A stretch of DNA of 64,000 nucleotides from Scedosporium boydii (GCA_002221725.1 NJFT01000029.1:124001-188000), one strand, 5' to 3'; shown: positions 36,814-48,751, numbered from the stretch's first letter. The notes: generated from the letters alone by a model not told the origin. Translations and numbers: made by a program.

Positions 36814-36894
36814 GGCAAGATGCCAGAGTGGTTAATGGGTGTGACTAGAAATCACATGGCTTCGGCCGCACAGGTTCGAATCCTGTTCTTGTCG
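36814..36894 (+). tRNA. tRNA-Ser(AGA)
   Basis: Acceptor arms 36814-36820 and 36887-36893 pair over 7 bp with one G-U. Anticodon loop CTAGAAA gives AGA. A type-II variable arm (GGCTTCGGCC) and T arm ACAGGTTCGAATCCTGT are present; discriminator G. A T-run follows (36896 on), suiting Pol III termination. The D arm reads CCAGAGTGGTTAATGG, departing from the usual GGCCGAG...GGCG form but still able to pair. Confidence 0.92.
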
Positions 36895-37297
36895 TTTTCT
36901 TTTTTTACGTCTTTTTGTCTTTTTCTTCTTCCTTGCCCTTCATCTATTTCTGAGACTAGTTGTTGCAATGACTCCGAAACAGAGTTTAATGCAGAGAGAC
37001 TGGCTTGGATTTCTGGCTGAGCAGATAGGTGAACGTGTTGCTGGAGACTGAACGACATCACGCTGTGACTGCTCAAAATAAGTCGGTCTGTAAGTTTGTA
37101 ATTAAATGTAGAGCAGAATAAACGAGTAGATAACTACCAAAAGAAATGGCCGAGATGGCTTGGCCCATGGAGGTGAGGCGAAAACAATCCAAATAACAAG
37201 CGAATTTTAGCAGTCATATCTCCAGATACATCCAAAAAACCAAAGGCAAAAAAACTCAATAATGTCCGATCTGTCAAGGTGACCCCAATTCTCCTCC
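36895..37297. other. spacer between tRNA-Ser and secreted-protein gene
   Basis: About 400 bp beginning with the T-rich Pol III terminator. Nothing else seen. Confidence 0.4.
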
Positions 37298-39142
37298 CTA
37301 GGCCGGGCATGGGCTGTTCGGATTCCCTGGGTCGTGCAGCCATGCTTGCTGGGCCTCCTCAACTGAGCAAACCGGAATGCCGACAATGCCGGGCAATCGG
37401 TTCGCCTTGCCCAGGTCCCTGTCTTTCATCGTTTCCCAGATGCCGTCCCAATTATCAGGGCTGATGAAAACGTCTATGTCCTGCACGTTCGGTCCGAATT
37501 GTCTTCGGCCCTCGACAGCGCTCTTCTCAGGATGGCGCGCCCTGAAAGAGCTGAGGCAAAGACGGGGCAAAATTAAAACTTACCTCTCTACAATCCCTTC
37601 TTTCGAGAAACCCCAGTAATCCAACCTATCGGCGCCCTTGAGGGGACTAAATGTACTCATAATACGCGGCAAATAGGGGGGGGAGGGTCATCGGCGCAAT
37701 GTGTGAAGCCTCGCCGTTGGCCTCTACGAGATAATACCGTTCACCGTTATAGCACACCGCAAGACCTCTTAATGTTTACGATCAATATACGGCTCGGTGC
37801 TCCAAATCCCGCTGCCATATATCTCCCATAGCCCGTCACAGGGGAGGCCGGTGCTTAGCACGGCCGGCTTGACATCATTATAGGCCATCCGCCAGAGTCG
37901 CGGTAGGACCATAGCGTTGAGAACGTGCTGCATGAATTTGTCGACGAAACCGCTGTCGAAGGCGAACGCGTTGGGAAGCATCGCACCGTTGTCAATGAAG
38001 TGTCCGAGGACATCCATGCTCTGTTCCCATGGCTTATTGGAGCCCTCTGGGTCCTTTTCCCACTCGTCTTGAGGGATATAGGCCATGGCGAATTGGTTCT
38101 GTTTTTTCCATTATCATTCGTGTCGTCAGCAAAATCGGGCAAGGGAAAATGGCGTTAGAGGGGAAAGGAAACGAACAAAGTCTTGAAGGCTGGAGACAGT
38201 CGAGTTCACAATATAGCCCACGAGAGTATTTCCATCGCCTTCGGTGCGCATCTTGGCCTCAAAGTCCTCCTTTGCACGAGAAACAGCGTAGGTAATTCCT
38301 GCGAACGCGCTGTCCTTTATAGCGTTAGCGAAAAAACCTGCACCCTTGAGCTCTCCAAAGGCATTGAAGAAGGGGGCAGGCCGATGAATAAGCCGAGCTG
38401 GAGACTGTCGAGAGCCTTGTTCCTAGCCCGAACGGCGTCTATACCGTTGGTGAACGTGTCGATCATAGCTCCCATCGTATCCATATGCGTGCCCCATTGC
38501 TTGATTGACAGGGGCATCCAAAGGTTGCGGATTGCCTATTGAAGTTAGGTCTGAGAATTAAAGTACGCTATTCAAAGCAGAAAAAAAAAAGGCATTTACC
38601 CCTGCCTCGAGGAGGGCGGGAGTATAAAACCTACATTGTTGAAATTGGAAATAGAGTTGAGAACGATGAAGGAAGCTGGGTAAGTTCCCTTCAAAATGTC
38701 ATCAGGCCTCGGATTGCCGTTGAGATCCTCACACTCGCGGCCAGTGTTGGAACATGAGCTGTCGTCGATTCCGGTGGCACCACACTTCATGCCGTCGCCG
38801 CCGTGAAACATGTCTGAGATCCCCATCCTGAGGTTTGGCCCCCTCTCGACGGAAGAAGACTTCTCGAAGATACTTCCATGCCGATATGGCCTTGGCGGCA
38901 TCCCAGCGGAGCATAGGCGGAGCGTTGGCTTCAGTCAGGCCTGGATCAGTGCACGATTTCGTCGTCCACTCGAGTAGATCAACCCCAGGAATTGCCCCAG
39001 GATTAGCCCCGGGAGCAGATCCGGGAGCACCGGCAGGGCTGCCAGAGTTATCTTCGAGGCGACCGGAGTTGTCATCTTGGGGCAGGGCCAGAGACGAGCA
39101 TAGTTGCACGATAAGAAAAGAAGATAAAATGTGCTTCTTCAT
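37298..39142 (-). CDS. secreted protein of unknown function, five exons, several one-base breaks (about 541 aa)
   Basis: Exons 39142-38635, 38535-38177, 38098-37584 and 37541-37298, with GT-AG borders (intron 2 has a GCTGAC branch site). The signal peptide is MKKHILSSFLIVQLCSSLA; a Pro/Gly/Ala linker follows. Conserved-looking blocks are MFHGGDGMKC, SSCSNTGRECEDLNG, MDTMGAMIDTFTNGID, AFAGITYAVSRAKEDF and VGIPVCSVEEAQQAW. Frame is lost and regained at four places: a G5 run near 38842 (one base too many, or a 46-nt intron), a C5 run near 38385 (one too few), AAA near 37774 (one too few) and a C8 run at 37676-37683 (one too many). With those, exon lengths fit exactly, so the gene is otherwise intact. 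It resembles secreted fungal proteins with paired cysteines and no known role (possibly the DUF7872 type). Confidence 0.7.
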
Positions 39143-41806
39143 GGTTCAGAGAAACGTGGTTAAGAATTTGATTTGGTGGCTAACCGTGTAAGATGTTGTC
39201 AGGGAAACATGGAGATGACGAAGGTGGAGGATATAAGCTTCTCTATATAGATCCCGGCTTCATACGAACACCTTCTAGCAAGCATGGCTCCCCAGTTTAT
39301 TATCATCGGGCAACTTCGACTTTACAATATCGCGGTTGCCTTGTCCAGTCGGCCGCTATTCTTACGCAGGACTGCCACACGGCCGCGCCTAAATGCCTGT
39401 AATGAGGACGTCGGTGAGGCAATCTGACGTTGGATGAATCCTATTAACCTCACTTCACTGTAACACTGCAGATGCGCTCGCGTATAGCTATCTCGCCCAA
39501 TTTTACTCTCCATATCCCTTGTTCCTAAGCTATCCTTCGAGCAGGTCCCAATTCCGTTTCCGCTAACAATCCAAAGCTCCAAGACCCATAAGCAGGTGTA
39601 TGCTCTCCCCCATATTACATATTACATGAGGATCTAGCAAACGAGAACATCACCAAAGCCGGCGGCCGAGTAGTGTGTGTGGTATAGTAAGCCACAGCGG
39701 CCGCCATTTCCCCTGTTGCAGAGGTTCTGGTGGTTATTGACCGCAGGGAGAACTGGGTTGGGGATCCCGACGCCTGAGCTTTCTGCACTGCCGCCAAGAA
39801 GCGGCCGACTCTATGCTAAACCCCTGCCGGGCCATTAATGCTGATATATCCCGTGTTATGATTCACGAAAATAAAATATTCGATTGCACATTTACAACTC
39901 ACTTCACCTAGGATCGTTGCGCTCCGGTCACAGCCCTCCCCAGCGCAATACGACCCATGACGCCCTCATCTCCTGGGAGCTTGCCGCCGGTGGTCTAGAC
40001 ACCCCCGTCTTGGCCAGGAAAGATAGTATGAGATCGCAAGCCTTGGCTAAGTTGTAACAATATTTCTAAAATTTCGAGGTTGATGGTTTGAATTCCGATG
40101 AGCTGACTTTAACGAATGATTTTGACGTGTGAATATACTGTGGACGCTGTATCGGAAGGAGCTACGGCCGCGCTTAGCTTGAGCGATGTACGTTCATGAC
40201 TACCAGCGAGGTTTTCGTCTTGATAGAGGCAGCCATCGACGGAGCCACACCGAGCAAGTGTAAGTCTCCCTGTCCTGATACCATCTTAGTTCTGATACCA
40301 ACGTCGCGTCCATGTAATTAAACACAGGCCAGCAAGCTCCGGATATGTAACGTATGCTTTAATGATAGCGGGTAAGCTTGGGTGCTTGCTGTGCAGGCCT
40401 TGTCCATTCAAAGGCAAAGTATAATTATGCAGAGGCACCAACTGACTGCTGACCACCCGATATTTGATACCTTGGCTCCGATGCGGAAATGTGCTTCGAT
40501 TCCCTCTCTACGTGTTCCACCCCATGTAAATACGGAACCCGCAAAGGTGGACAGAATCAAACTAATAATGGTTTCTCCGAGAATGGCATTGGCATGATGC
40601 CGCCTATGTGACGGAATTTTTACCGGAGAGCCGATAACACGGTGAACAGAAGGAGTATGCACACGGGAACTTAGATTTGTAGTTCGCAATCAGAGGTAAA
40701 ACCTTGAATCGTGGAAGGGTTTGCAAAGGTGTGCTTCTTTAGGATTACACCTAGAGGGGAACTATATCTGCGAGAAGACCGAAGTCTGCAGTATCTTACT
40801 CGAACTGTGCGCTGCTGTCTTCCATGGACAAGCAACTATCCTCACGGCGGGTTCGGATGAAGACTTGCTGGTAGTTATATCTTCGCGTCCCAGTGCTCTA
40901 GAGTCTAGATTCTATCCACGCACCCCTCTCCATCCCTGAATGAGTAGGCCTCCTGGAGGATCCTCCCGGAATTAATGGAGGTAAATTCCGAACCCCGAGA
41001 TGTTAATTTCCGCAGCTTGAGAATGTTGGAAGTGGAGACGGACGGTTGATTTAAGCATTCCGTTTTGAGCTTAATCCCGAAATGGGCCCAGAAAACATCT
41101 CGGAAGCGCGAGGGGCTCCGCACTTCCAACGGGCCTCCCACCAGACAGTAGACGATTTCACTTGAATAGTAGTAAACACAATCCTCAACTCTGCGGTGCG
41201 TACAGCGCCGGAGGAAGCAATCTTCGGGGAGTTTGGGAGACAATTTTCCCACTTTCTGACTTCCTGTTGAAGTTCGTGAGCACCCGGTCGGTTCGGTCCC
41301 AAAAAGTCGCAGCGAAACAGAGGTGCAGGACGGGATAGGGGCATGACAGATAACAAATGGCATGCGAATAAAGGATATTGCATATACTAAGGTAGGTTTA
41401 ACCTCTTTCAGAGCAATATTGACAAGGGTTCATAGGATGATTGATTCAGCTTTTCTTGGCATGGAGAGCGAAGTGAATGGTGTGGAAGGGATTCGACGAT
41501 TGGCTGAATCCACGGTAGCCCTGCCAAATATCCATGTTCAAGTGGCTGCTGTGCTTGTTTGGAAGACGTGATGCATTGGACTCTAGCTCCTCTTTGACTA
41601 GCTGCAGATCCCTTCCCAGATTGTGTTGCTTGGACAGCCGCTCAGGACGCGAGTACGAGACTATTGACCACCTTACTCGTTAATTTCATATCTCCCAGCA
41701 TGAGAGAATATAAGTGAAATGTTAATCGCACCCCGTTCCCCACGGGCGGCTACCCAGTACTGTCACCCAAAGACGATCGATCGCTTAGCGCCCAGGCTCG
41801 CTCACG
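39143..41806. other. 2.7-kb gene-poor region
   Basis: No frame is convincing on either strand. The minus frame at 40905-41363 is open for 152 codons but shows no family or secretion signal. The stretch 39830-40150 is AT-rich. Confidence 0.45.
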
Positions 41807-42913
41807 ATGTCGTTCACCGTAATCGCGGGTCAGACAATATTCCTCCCCGAGTTCACGACATCGACAAACCTCGGCCCCTTACCGACGACAACCTTCCCTC
41901 CAGATTGTCTCAACTCCCTCTTCGACTTGAGGACGACAGGCCTAGGCCAGCCGTGGACATACGAAACGCAGGGTTGCGCGGTGTCAACATGCTGTCCGTC
42001 CGAGAATTTCTATACGGAGGCCTGGGCTTGGATGACGAGCTATTACTCTCCCGGAGTGTGTCCATACCAGTATCGGAAATGTGCTCCTCCTCCGTCACCG
42101 ACGGCGCTAAGTTCCGAACTCGGGGAAACCATTGCGTTTTGCTGTCCGACAAGTGAGTTATTCTTCGTCCCGCAACAAGAATGATCAGCGTTCTCTCCCA
42201 TCGAAGGAGATGTCTAACACTGGGCGCCAGACTATGAATGTCCTTCGGTCACTCCCGGCGTTACTTACGGGCCTTGCCAGAGCCCCCTCTCCACATCCAC
42301 GCACGTAGTCGTACTCGACAATATCTTCAACCAGAAAACACTATCGACGCGGCAATTCAGCCTCGCCACAGACTTTGCGCTTTCCTATCAAGTTGCCTGG
42401 CCTATACAAATTCGGTGGAGGGAAGGGGATACGTTCGACGCTCTGCCGTCGACTACGGGTTCCAGTTCAACTGACACGCAAGGAGGAGACAGCTCACGAG
42501 ACACCTCGGGGGGCAGTTCAGGGGACAGCTCAGGGGACAGCTCAGGCAATTCCCTGTCAGGAGGCGCCATTGCCGGCATCGTCATTGGCGCATTAGTCTT
42601 CGTCGCCTTAGTGGTGGGGGTTGTTGTCCTGGTTTTCCTGCTGCGCAAGAGAAGCAAGGCGGCAAAACAACAAGGTGTTCCTCCGGGAGTTCCCCCTCAA
42701 CAACCAGAAAAAGGAGTCCATGAGTTAGATCCTACTGGGCTTGCTGGAGCAGCAGTGGCTCCACCACCAATAGGGGCGACAAGTCCAACGAGCCCTCCCG
42801 GGAATGCTCAAGAACTGGATCCAACGCCTCAGCCCTATCCCCATATGAGGGTATATGAAATGGAGCCAACTACGCACGCTTACGAGCTGGATGCTACGCG
42901 AAGACATGGGTAA
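41807..42913 (+). CDS. single-pass surface protein A, 342 aa
   Basis: Exons 41807-42152 and 42231-42913; the intron has a GTGAGT donor, a CTAAC branch and a CCAG acceptor. No classical signal peptide at the N-terminus. The outer part carries paired cysteines (GCAVSTCCPSENFY, FCCPTNYECP), then a Ser/Gly/Asp linker with a 12-bp tandem repeat (SSGDSSGDSSG). One membrane helix follows (AGIVIGALVFVALVVGVVVL) and a basic stop-transfer LLRKRSK. The cytosolic tail repeats a short motif: HELDP, QELDP, YEMEP, YELDA. This layout is shared by many fungal cell-surface proteins with sensor-like architecture. It is homologous in plan to the protein at 48752, on the other side of NLR 2. Confidence 0.8.
42486..42546 (+). 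repeat. tandem 12-bp coding repeat
   Basis: Copies of gg(g)gacagctca at about 42487, 42520 and 42532 encode GDSS units in the linker before the membrane helix of surface protein A. Confidence 0.6.
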
Positions 42914-43470
42914 AATATCTTCAGTCCCGTAGTCCTGGCCGTGAGGGAATGGCGATGTGATGTTTAGGAGGAGCGAATGGCATTTTCGAGAGCGGTACGG
43001 CTGTGGAGAGAGTTGTAAACACAAGATGCTCGGTAAATATTCGTTCTTGAAATATTATCTGTTCCTCTTCGAAAGGATGTTTCATTACTCTCTGTTAATA
43101 TATTTCCGATCCAGTTCTTGGTTCGACGTCTCTCTCTCTTCTCTGACCCTGCTTTGCTGGAGCGACTTTGGGATTTCATAACAGAAGAAAAGATGTTAAA
43201 TAGTTACGGCATTGTAAAGACTGATCCGTCTGTTCAAACCAAATTTGATTATTATCCTGAGCTAGTCGGGGCCAGCATGAGCGTATCCAGTTGAGACGGA
43301 ACGGTCGTGGCCTGGCTAACCGAACGAACAACAATGAAACGCGGGAAAGAGTGGTCAATAGAAGGCCGAGGGATTAAAAATTGTCTTTCCCCCTCTTAAA
43401 TTATAAAAGCTATCAAGACAGTAGCTAATTGAAATATTAAATAACAGCTATACGTTAATTATATAAAATA
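42914..43470. other. AT-rich spacer between convergent genes
   Basis: About 550 bp between surface protein A and NLR 2, strongly AT-rich at 43380-43470. No gene seen. Confidence 0.5.
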
Positions 43471-46303
43471 TTAATATTTGGGATAATGACTCTTTCTTGA
43501 GACTCTCACTACTTTCGTCACGTTGGTTAATTTTATGAATTCCCCTCCCTGGAGAAGGGCGAGGACAGCTTTCCAATACTCCTCCGGCCAATTACCCTTT
43601 TTAATTCTAGCTGCTACAATTTTCACTAGATCTCGATGGCGTGCGAACTGAACTTGTCGAAGAACTTCAAAGGTCTGCAGTTTCATGTTCAGCATTTCAC
43701 ATGTCATGTCTTCGTTAACTTCGAGTGCAGCATCAAGTATCGCTGCTAACCACACCGTCTGGGATTTACCCCTGATTATCGAAGGTACCAGCTGTAGTAC
43801 TCCCCAGGGGCGTTCTAAGCCAGTGGTATGGGAGCTATCCTCGAGCTTTGCTTGGAGGTACGGTGCGCAAGAGAACTTGATCGCGAGGTACGAACGAAGG
43901 GCCGTGTCCGATTGGGCTTCAATAACGTCGCTATAGGGCCAGAATCTAAGGGGAGATACAAGGCTGTCGTGTTGAAGCCTCTCGGCAATGCGAAGGAGTT
44001 TGGATCTGGCTTCTCGAGTGTTGTTGCAAGTCCGTCCGAAAGAGAAGACGATTTCAGGTGAATTCAGTCGAGAAACAAACACAGAAGCGAAGACCAGGCT
44101 TGGATCGTAATCCACAGGCCCGTCACTCACAATTGTAGACCGAATCCCCTGTAACCAGTCATAAACTGTTCGATGGAGAAATGTCACAGACGGGCCTCTA
44201 CCATCCTCGGTTGCGGGACGGCTGACTTGGAGCATGCCGCCGGTATGTCCAGCCAACCGCCTTTCCAGCACAGGCATGATTCCTACCATCTCGTCTTCGG
44301 AGACCAATGGTTGTGGCTCGGCGGGATCGTGGCAGTTGATGGCCATCCAGAAGTCAAGAGCGCTAATGGAGTAATTGAGGTTGTTATTCCACCGGAAAAG
44401 TAACTGGTACATTGTAGATGCCCCTTTAAGAAGGGATGAGCTGAGGCGTCTACGCATCGAGCCATACAGTTGTTCCAGTCCTGGCGGCAACGTCTCAAAC
44501 GCTTTCCAGATATTGTGGAGGTCATTATCGTCCTGAGCTGTGGTGATGAGCTTCTCGACTACAAGAATCACCCAGAGGAAGACGCCGTTTGCTTTTTCGA
44601 TGATTCGAGACTCCAATTCCTCAACGCTGTTAGAATCAAGGACTCTGAGTTCTTGGAACGCGCGGCTATTTCCTATCCGTGTACGTACATACTTCTCGAT
44701 ATCGGGCCGGGTGAGAAGCTCCATCCTCAGCGATGGGTATGTGTCGAACTCATCCCTGAATACGTTCCACGGTCGGCTGGAGACGCAGAGCTTAACCTTG
44801 CAATCTCGGTGGAGTCGCTTGAGGAAAGATACCAGCTTTCCAAGGTCGCCTTCGTATTCATCCAAGCCATCAACAAAGATGGCGAGGCGATCGGTGTCCT
44901 CGATTTTAGAGACAAGTTGGGCAATACTGTCTCGGAGCTCTTCGACTTTCCAGGCTGGAGGGGCGGGAGCGTCCGTTCCGGCTAGCTGGTAGTAGATGCA
45001 ACGTTTCGGGGAAACAACTTGGCAAAGATCTTGTCGCTGGCTAAGGAGTTGGTGGAGCATCGTAAGCAATAGACCGATCTGGGATTTCTGTCGTGAGGAT
45101 CCTGGATTCCACAAGTAGATGCTGCAAATTAGAAGGCGACGGTCGCCAGACCAGCGACGAAGGTGCTTTAGGACCTGAGGATTCGTGCGGATAAATTTCA
45201 TAAGGGCGCTCTTCCCAGATGCTGGGTTTCCCGTGATCCAGAAAGGGGTCTCGTTGGCCTCAGATTCTAGCCACTCCTTGAACCCCGTCGGCTCATGTGT
45301 CGAAGAAGGCTCGCCGGTGTCGGGGCCGCCGTTGCCAAGCAGCCATTGAAAAGTTTCGGGGAAAGGTTCATCAATCTGGCTCTCCCGGGCCATCATGCCG
45401 TCGAACTTGAGCCCCTCCAAGATTCTCCTGCAAAGGCCAGCATTGCCGACAAGTGACCGATGTCCCTCACAGCAGGTGGCATGGGTGCGAATTTGGTCAG
45501 CGGCGGCTATTGAAGTCCACAGTCCGCTGGCTATTCTTTCTCTGTCAAGCAGGCTCTGTAGCGGTCGACCACGAGAAACACTGTAGAAATCCGGTTGCAG
45601 GTTATCGATCGTATTCTTCATGACATTGAGGCTGTCAAGGACATCCCCAACGCCATTGTCAAGATTATTAAGTGTTGTACGACTCTCTGTGACATCGTCC
45701 CTGCCCAGGATAGGGAAGTTTAGTGTCTAGTCTATTTAGCCCAGAAAAAGAAAATCGAATGAAATAAAATAGTCCTGGCGTGTTCGACTTGATGGTGTAG
45801 GGCCCCCTGTCAAGGCGAGAACAACGATGGAAGAAAAGAAGAAAGAAAAAAAGGACATACGAGATACACATGATTATGCTCATCATTGTCTGCTCACGAA
45901 TGCTCTTCAGTCGGTCTTGTAGGCTTTCGATTTCGCCTTGCTTTAGAAGGCCGCGGATGGAGGCCAAAACCTGGGTACCCCCAGACTTCAACCCTCGCCC
46001 AGGCTTGGCAGTCAAGCTCGAGACGAGACTCTGCAGCTGCTTCTCTGCTAAAGTACATTCCATAGCCAGGCGATTGAGACACTCGGACTGACGAGGATAC
46101 CGCGCCTGGAGGCTCGCAATTTTATCCCTCGCGCGGGTCGCATTAGTGGATAGATCCTGCGACTCGGTCTGGAGAGCGGATAAAGCGGCGGGACGCCCAT
46201 CTTCTGATTTCTGAAGCTCCAAGTATCGGGCGACCAACTTGGCTCCGAAGTCGACAAACGCGACGACGCCGGTCGCGATGGAGAGAGCGTTAAATGGATC
46301 CAT
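43471..46303 (-). CDS. NLR 2: NACHT-domain STAND protein, 890 aa
   Basis: Exon 1 is 46303-45861 and exon 2 is 45700-43471; the 160-nt intron has GTATGT donor, ACTAAAC branch and GGCAG acceptor. N-terminal domain MDPFNALSIATGVVAFVDFG is homologous to that of NLR 1, and the first intron is at the same place and phase (2). Then comes a helical linker with ERIASGL. NACHT: Walker A GNPASGKSALMKF (about 305-317), Walker B IFVDGLDEYEG (about 422), CVSSRPWNVF, LTRPDIEKYV and GVFLWVILVVEKL. A conserved FLHRTVYDWLQ lies near residue 660. The C-terminus is helical, without recognisable ankyrin, WD40 or TPR repeats. Intact, in contrast to NLR 1. It probably acts in non-self recognition or incompatibility. 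Confidence 0.9.
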
Positions 46304-47289
46304 CGGCTGCGTTTTCCTTTTGGCTAGCAGCGCGTATTGTGCCTTGTCGGATGAGAAGAGGAGAAGTGAGGAAGGTGTGTGAAGAGATGAATTTCATCGT
46401 TGGGTAGCAGGGGCCTGAGCCACAGCACAGGGCGCTCATACAATGATTGGTGAGGCGCTTTTATCCATCGCGCACGAATAAGAATCAGGCCGCGACCACC
46501 ACCAACCAAGATCCCAGTGATTCTGTGACGGTTCAGCCACCCTGGGTGCTGCCTTGGCTGCGCCCATTCTGCCCAATGCATGCCTCAGCTGTCGGTTCAT
46601 GTGATGAACTTCAACTGATTTAATTTTCTTCAAGTTTAACTCGGTCCACCTTCAATACAGATCAAGTCTAAGTAGATCGCCGAAAAACCTAGGAAGCGAA
46701 CTCTTCGTGGTAAACCAAAGTTTCTTTCCTCGGTGGCTTGATTGAGTAGGAGTTAATAATGTTTGTCTTTGAGGACAAGCTCGTTGAGAAGGGCCATCAT
46801 TTAAGTTTTCTGAATAATAGAAGTGCTAAAGAGATTTAAGATAATCAAGACCGAATCTGAGATAATCTTAAACAATTGAACTCACTTTATTAAACTAACC
46901 AATATAAACTAATCCAGACCTTGGATATTGCCTCTTCCTCTCCCTCTCTAACCCCAACCCTAATATCTGTGATCCTATGAGGCAGAGACCTAACTCAAGT
47001 TCACTAGATATTGAGGTTCGGTCCGGGTGAGTGGGAGAATATAAGACCTAAGTCACCCAACAACTATGTAGGAGAGAGAGAGAACCCGGTTATCTAGTTG
47101 CACAGTGATCATCGTGAGGAAGAGACATAGTATTATTATCTATGCTATAACCATGCCAGGTACCTGTACGGTCAAGAGCCTTTCAGGACCTTGCCGCAAG
47201 CTCCTTAATGATTCAGTATGGGATTGGAAGAGCAAGGTAGAGCCTTCGGCCTCATAGTTCTAAGAATCTCTTCGATATTTATCGATAAG
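46304..47289. other. intergenic, about 1 kb, partly repeat-like
   Basis: Promoter of NLR 2 plus the LTR-like stretch (46760-47062) and then unexplained sequence up to the HET relic. Confidence 0.45.
46760..47062 (-). mobile_element. LTR-like sequence (possible solo LTR)
   Basis: On the minus strand it starts TGTTGGGTGACTTAGG, carries TTATATT near the start and AATAAAG further on, and ends in AAACA. TGTT...AACA ends and these signals fit a retrotransposon LTR of about 300 bp. I find no target-site duplication (flanks aataa and actat) and no primer site or coding part, so this is a tentative call. Confidence 0.3.
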
Positions 47290-47858
47290 CATCTCAGAGA
47301 AAGTGTTATTGGTCTTTACGGGATTAGCCACAAGAGAGCGTGAGGCTCAGAATCTGGCAATGGCCAGGATGAGAGGCATACGTAGATACAGCACGGCCAC
47401 TCTTGTTCTGGATCCCTGGCTACTTTCCACGCGAGACACCACCGGCATGGCTGATGCTGAGAAGACGATGCGCATCTCCAAATGTTCCTGGAATAGTCAC
47501 CTGTGGACTTACCAGGAAGGTGAACTTCCTGGAACGCTCTATTTCCAGTTCGAAGAAGCGCCAGGAAACCTCGACTAGATGCAGGCGAAGTTGGAAGACG
47601 AGCCGGAAAAGGGATGTTGGGTTAAGGTTCACGCTTGGCAAGTCCATTTTGGTCCAGGAGAACAGCCGCCGGTACTTTCGAGATCTTGACCCCCGGAGCG
47701 AGGAGTTTATTCTGTTCTTGTTAAGTAACATGGCTTTTCGATCGACGAGCGTCGCAGCAGATGAGGTGGTTTTGCCTATCTACGCTACCTCGGTAACAGG
47801 CCTCGACATAGACGCCACCCTAGGAACACAGGCGCAGCAAAGAATAGCTCCATTATAG
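47290..47858 (+). pseudogene. HET-domain (heterokaryon incompatibility) relic
   Basis: Two frames with a break near 47575. The first holds REAQNLAMARMRGIRRYS, TATLVLDPWLL, then CSWNSHLWTYQEGEL and TLYFQFEE. These match the middle of fungal HET domains, where a 'RxxxI...A..VLVLD' stretch precedes 'CxWxxRLWTxQEG'. After a TAG the second frame continues with FILFLLSNMAFRSTSVAADE, like the HET-protein stretch that ends 'RSTSxxxDE'. The N-terminal part with the usual YxWG motif and the C-terminal part are missing. It is therefore a decayed gene, next to NLR 2. Confidence 0.6.
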
Positions 47859-48751
47859 CGCTAGAGGGCGTGCTTGCAACCAGTCCGGCTTCTGCAACCA
47901 CGGGTCGACGAGCTGATGATCGGCCGCAAAATTGGCCTTGGCTCTCTGGCGTCTAACACTAACACTAACAGTGGACGCAGAGATAATGGGTGCGATAACG
48001 TTCTTCGAGTCTTGCGGCGAGGCTCTTGATGGAGTAAGTGGCGGGAAGTTCAAGGGCCATGAACGGGCAGACTGTGATTTGTTAAAAGTGGTGCATGGTA
48101 TTATGAATTCAGATTTCGCTCCACGGTTCGGGATGGGTTCTGGCGCGTTACGCTGTGCTTCCGTTCATTGCGCTGTCTTTCATTCGTTATACCTCCCTGT
48201 ATTACTCCTGCGGGTCTAGGACTGCCTTATAAGAGATTTTCCTCTTGCTGGACCTGCAGGGGCGCCCGTTGTTGCCCTCGGGGTGCAGGATCTCTCCCAC
48301 TGAAACACAGTTGGTTCTGCCTGCAGTGCTTCTCATAGCGCATTCACCTTTGAAGAGCCGTCAGCCACTTGGAAGAGTGCGCAAAGTTTGCTTTTCTTTT
48401 TGTTGCTGGCTTTCCCATGCTTTTCATTGTCTTCAACAACCGCCCCGAACGAGGCTCGAGCTGAAAAGCCGTGCGCTGGAGAACGCGTTGTTATTGGTGG
48501 CGGCTAGACTGCAATGTAACGTCTTTCTCATTTCGGAATCAATAGTTCGGACACATTCGGATCTTTTGTTCCGTGGTCGGGTGGAAATTTGGGTTGCGGA
48601 TCGCAGGACCTCGCTCCTCCATCGCCGTTCGAGCATTATCACCTTTCAACCCTGAGACTCGATCGCTTCCTCTCTAATCTTCGAATTGATTATTACCTGC
48701 CGTTACCCTACGAAGTAGATGCTCGCCGACAATCTCCTCTGTTAATCAACA
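47859..48751. other. promoter region of surface protein B
   Basis: About 890 bp. A short repeat aacactaacactaacag is present near 47955. The open frame at 48245-48655 lacks protein-like features and is taken as leader sequence. Confidence 0.4.

Noticed and set aside
36499..37020. 173-codon plus-strand frame
   Set aside because: It runs through tRNA-Ser, so it is not a protein gene.
40905..41363. 152-codon minus-strand frame
   Set aside because: No motif, no conserved start context, and composition is unlike the true genes nearby.
48245..48655. 136-codon plus-strand frame before surface protein B
   Set aside because: Best explained as promoter/leader sequence; no protein-like features.
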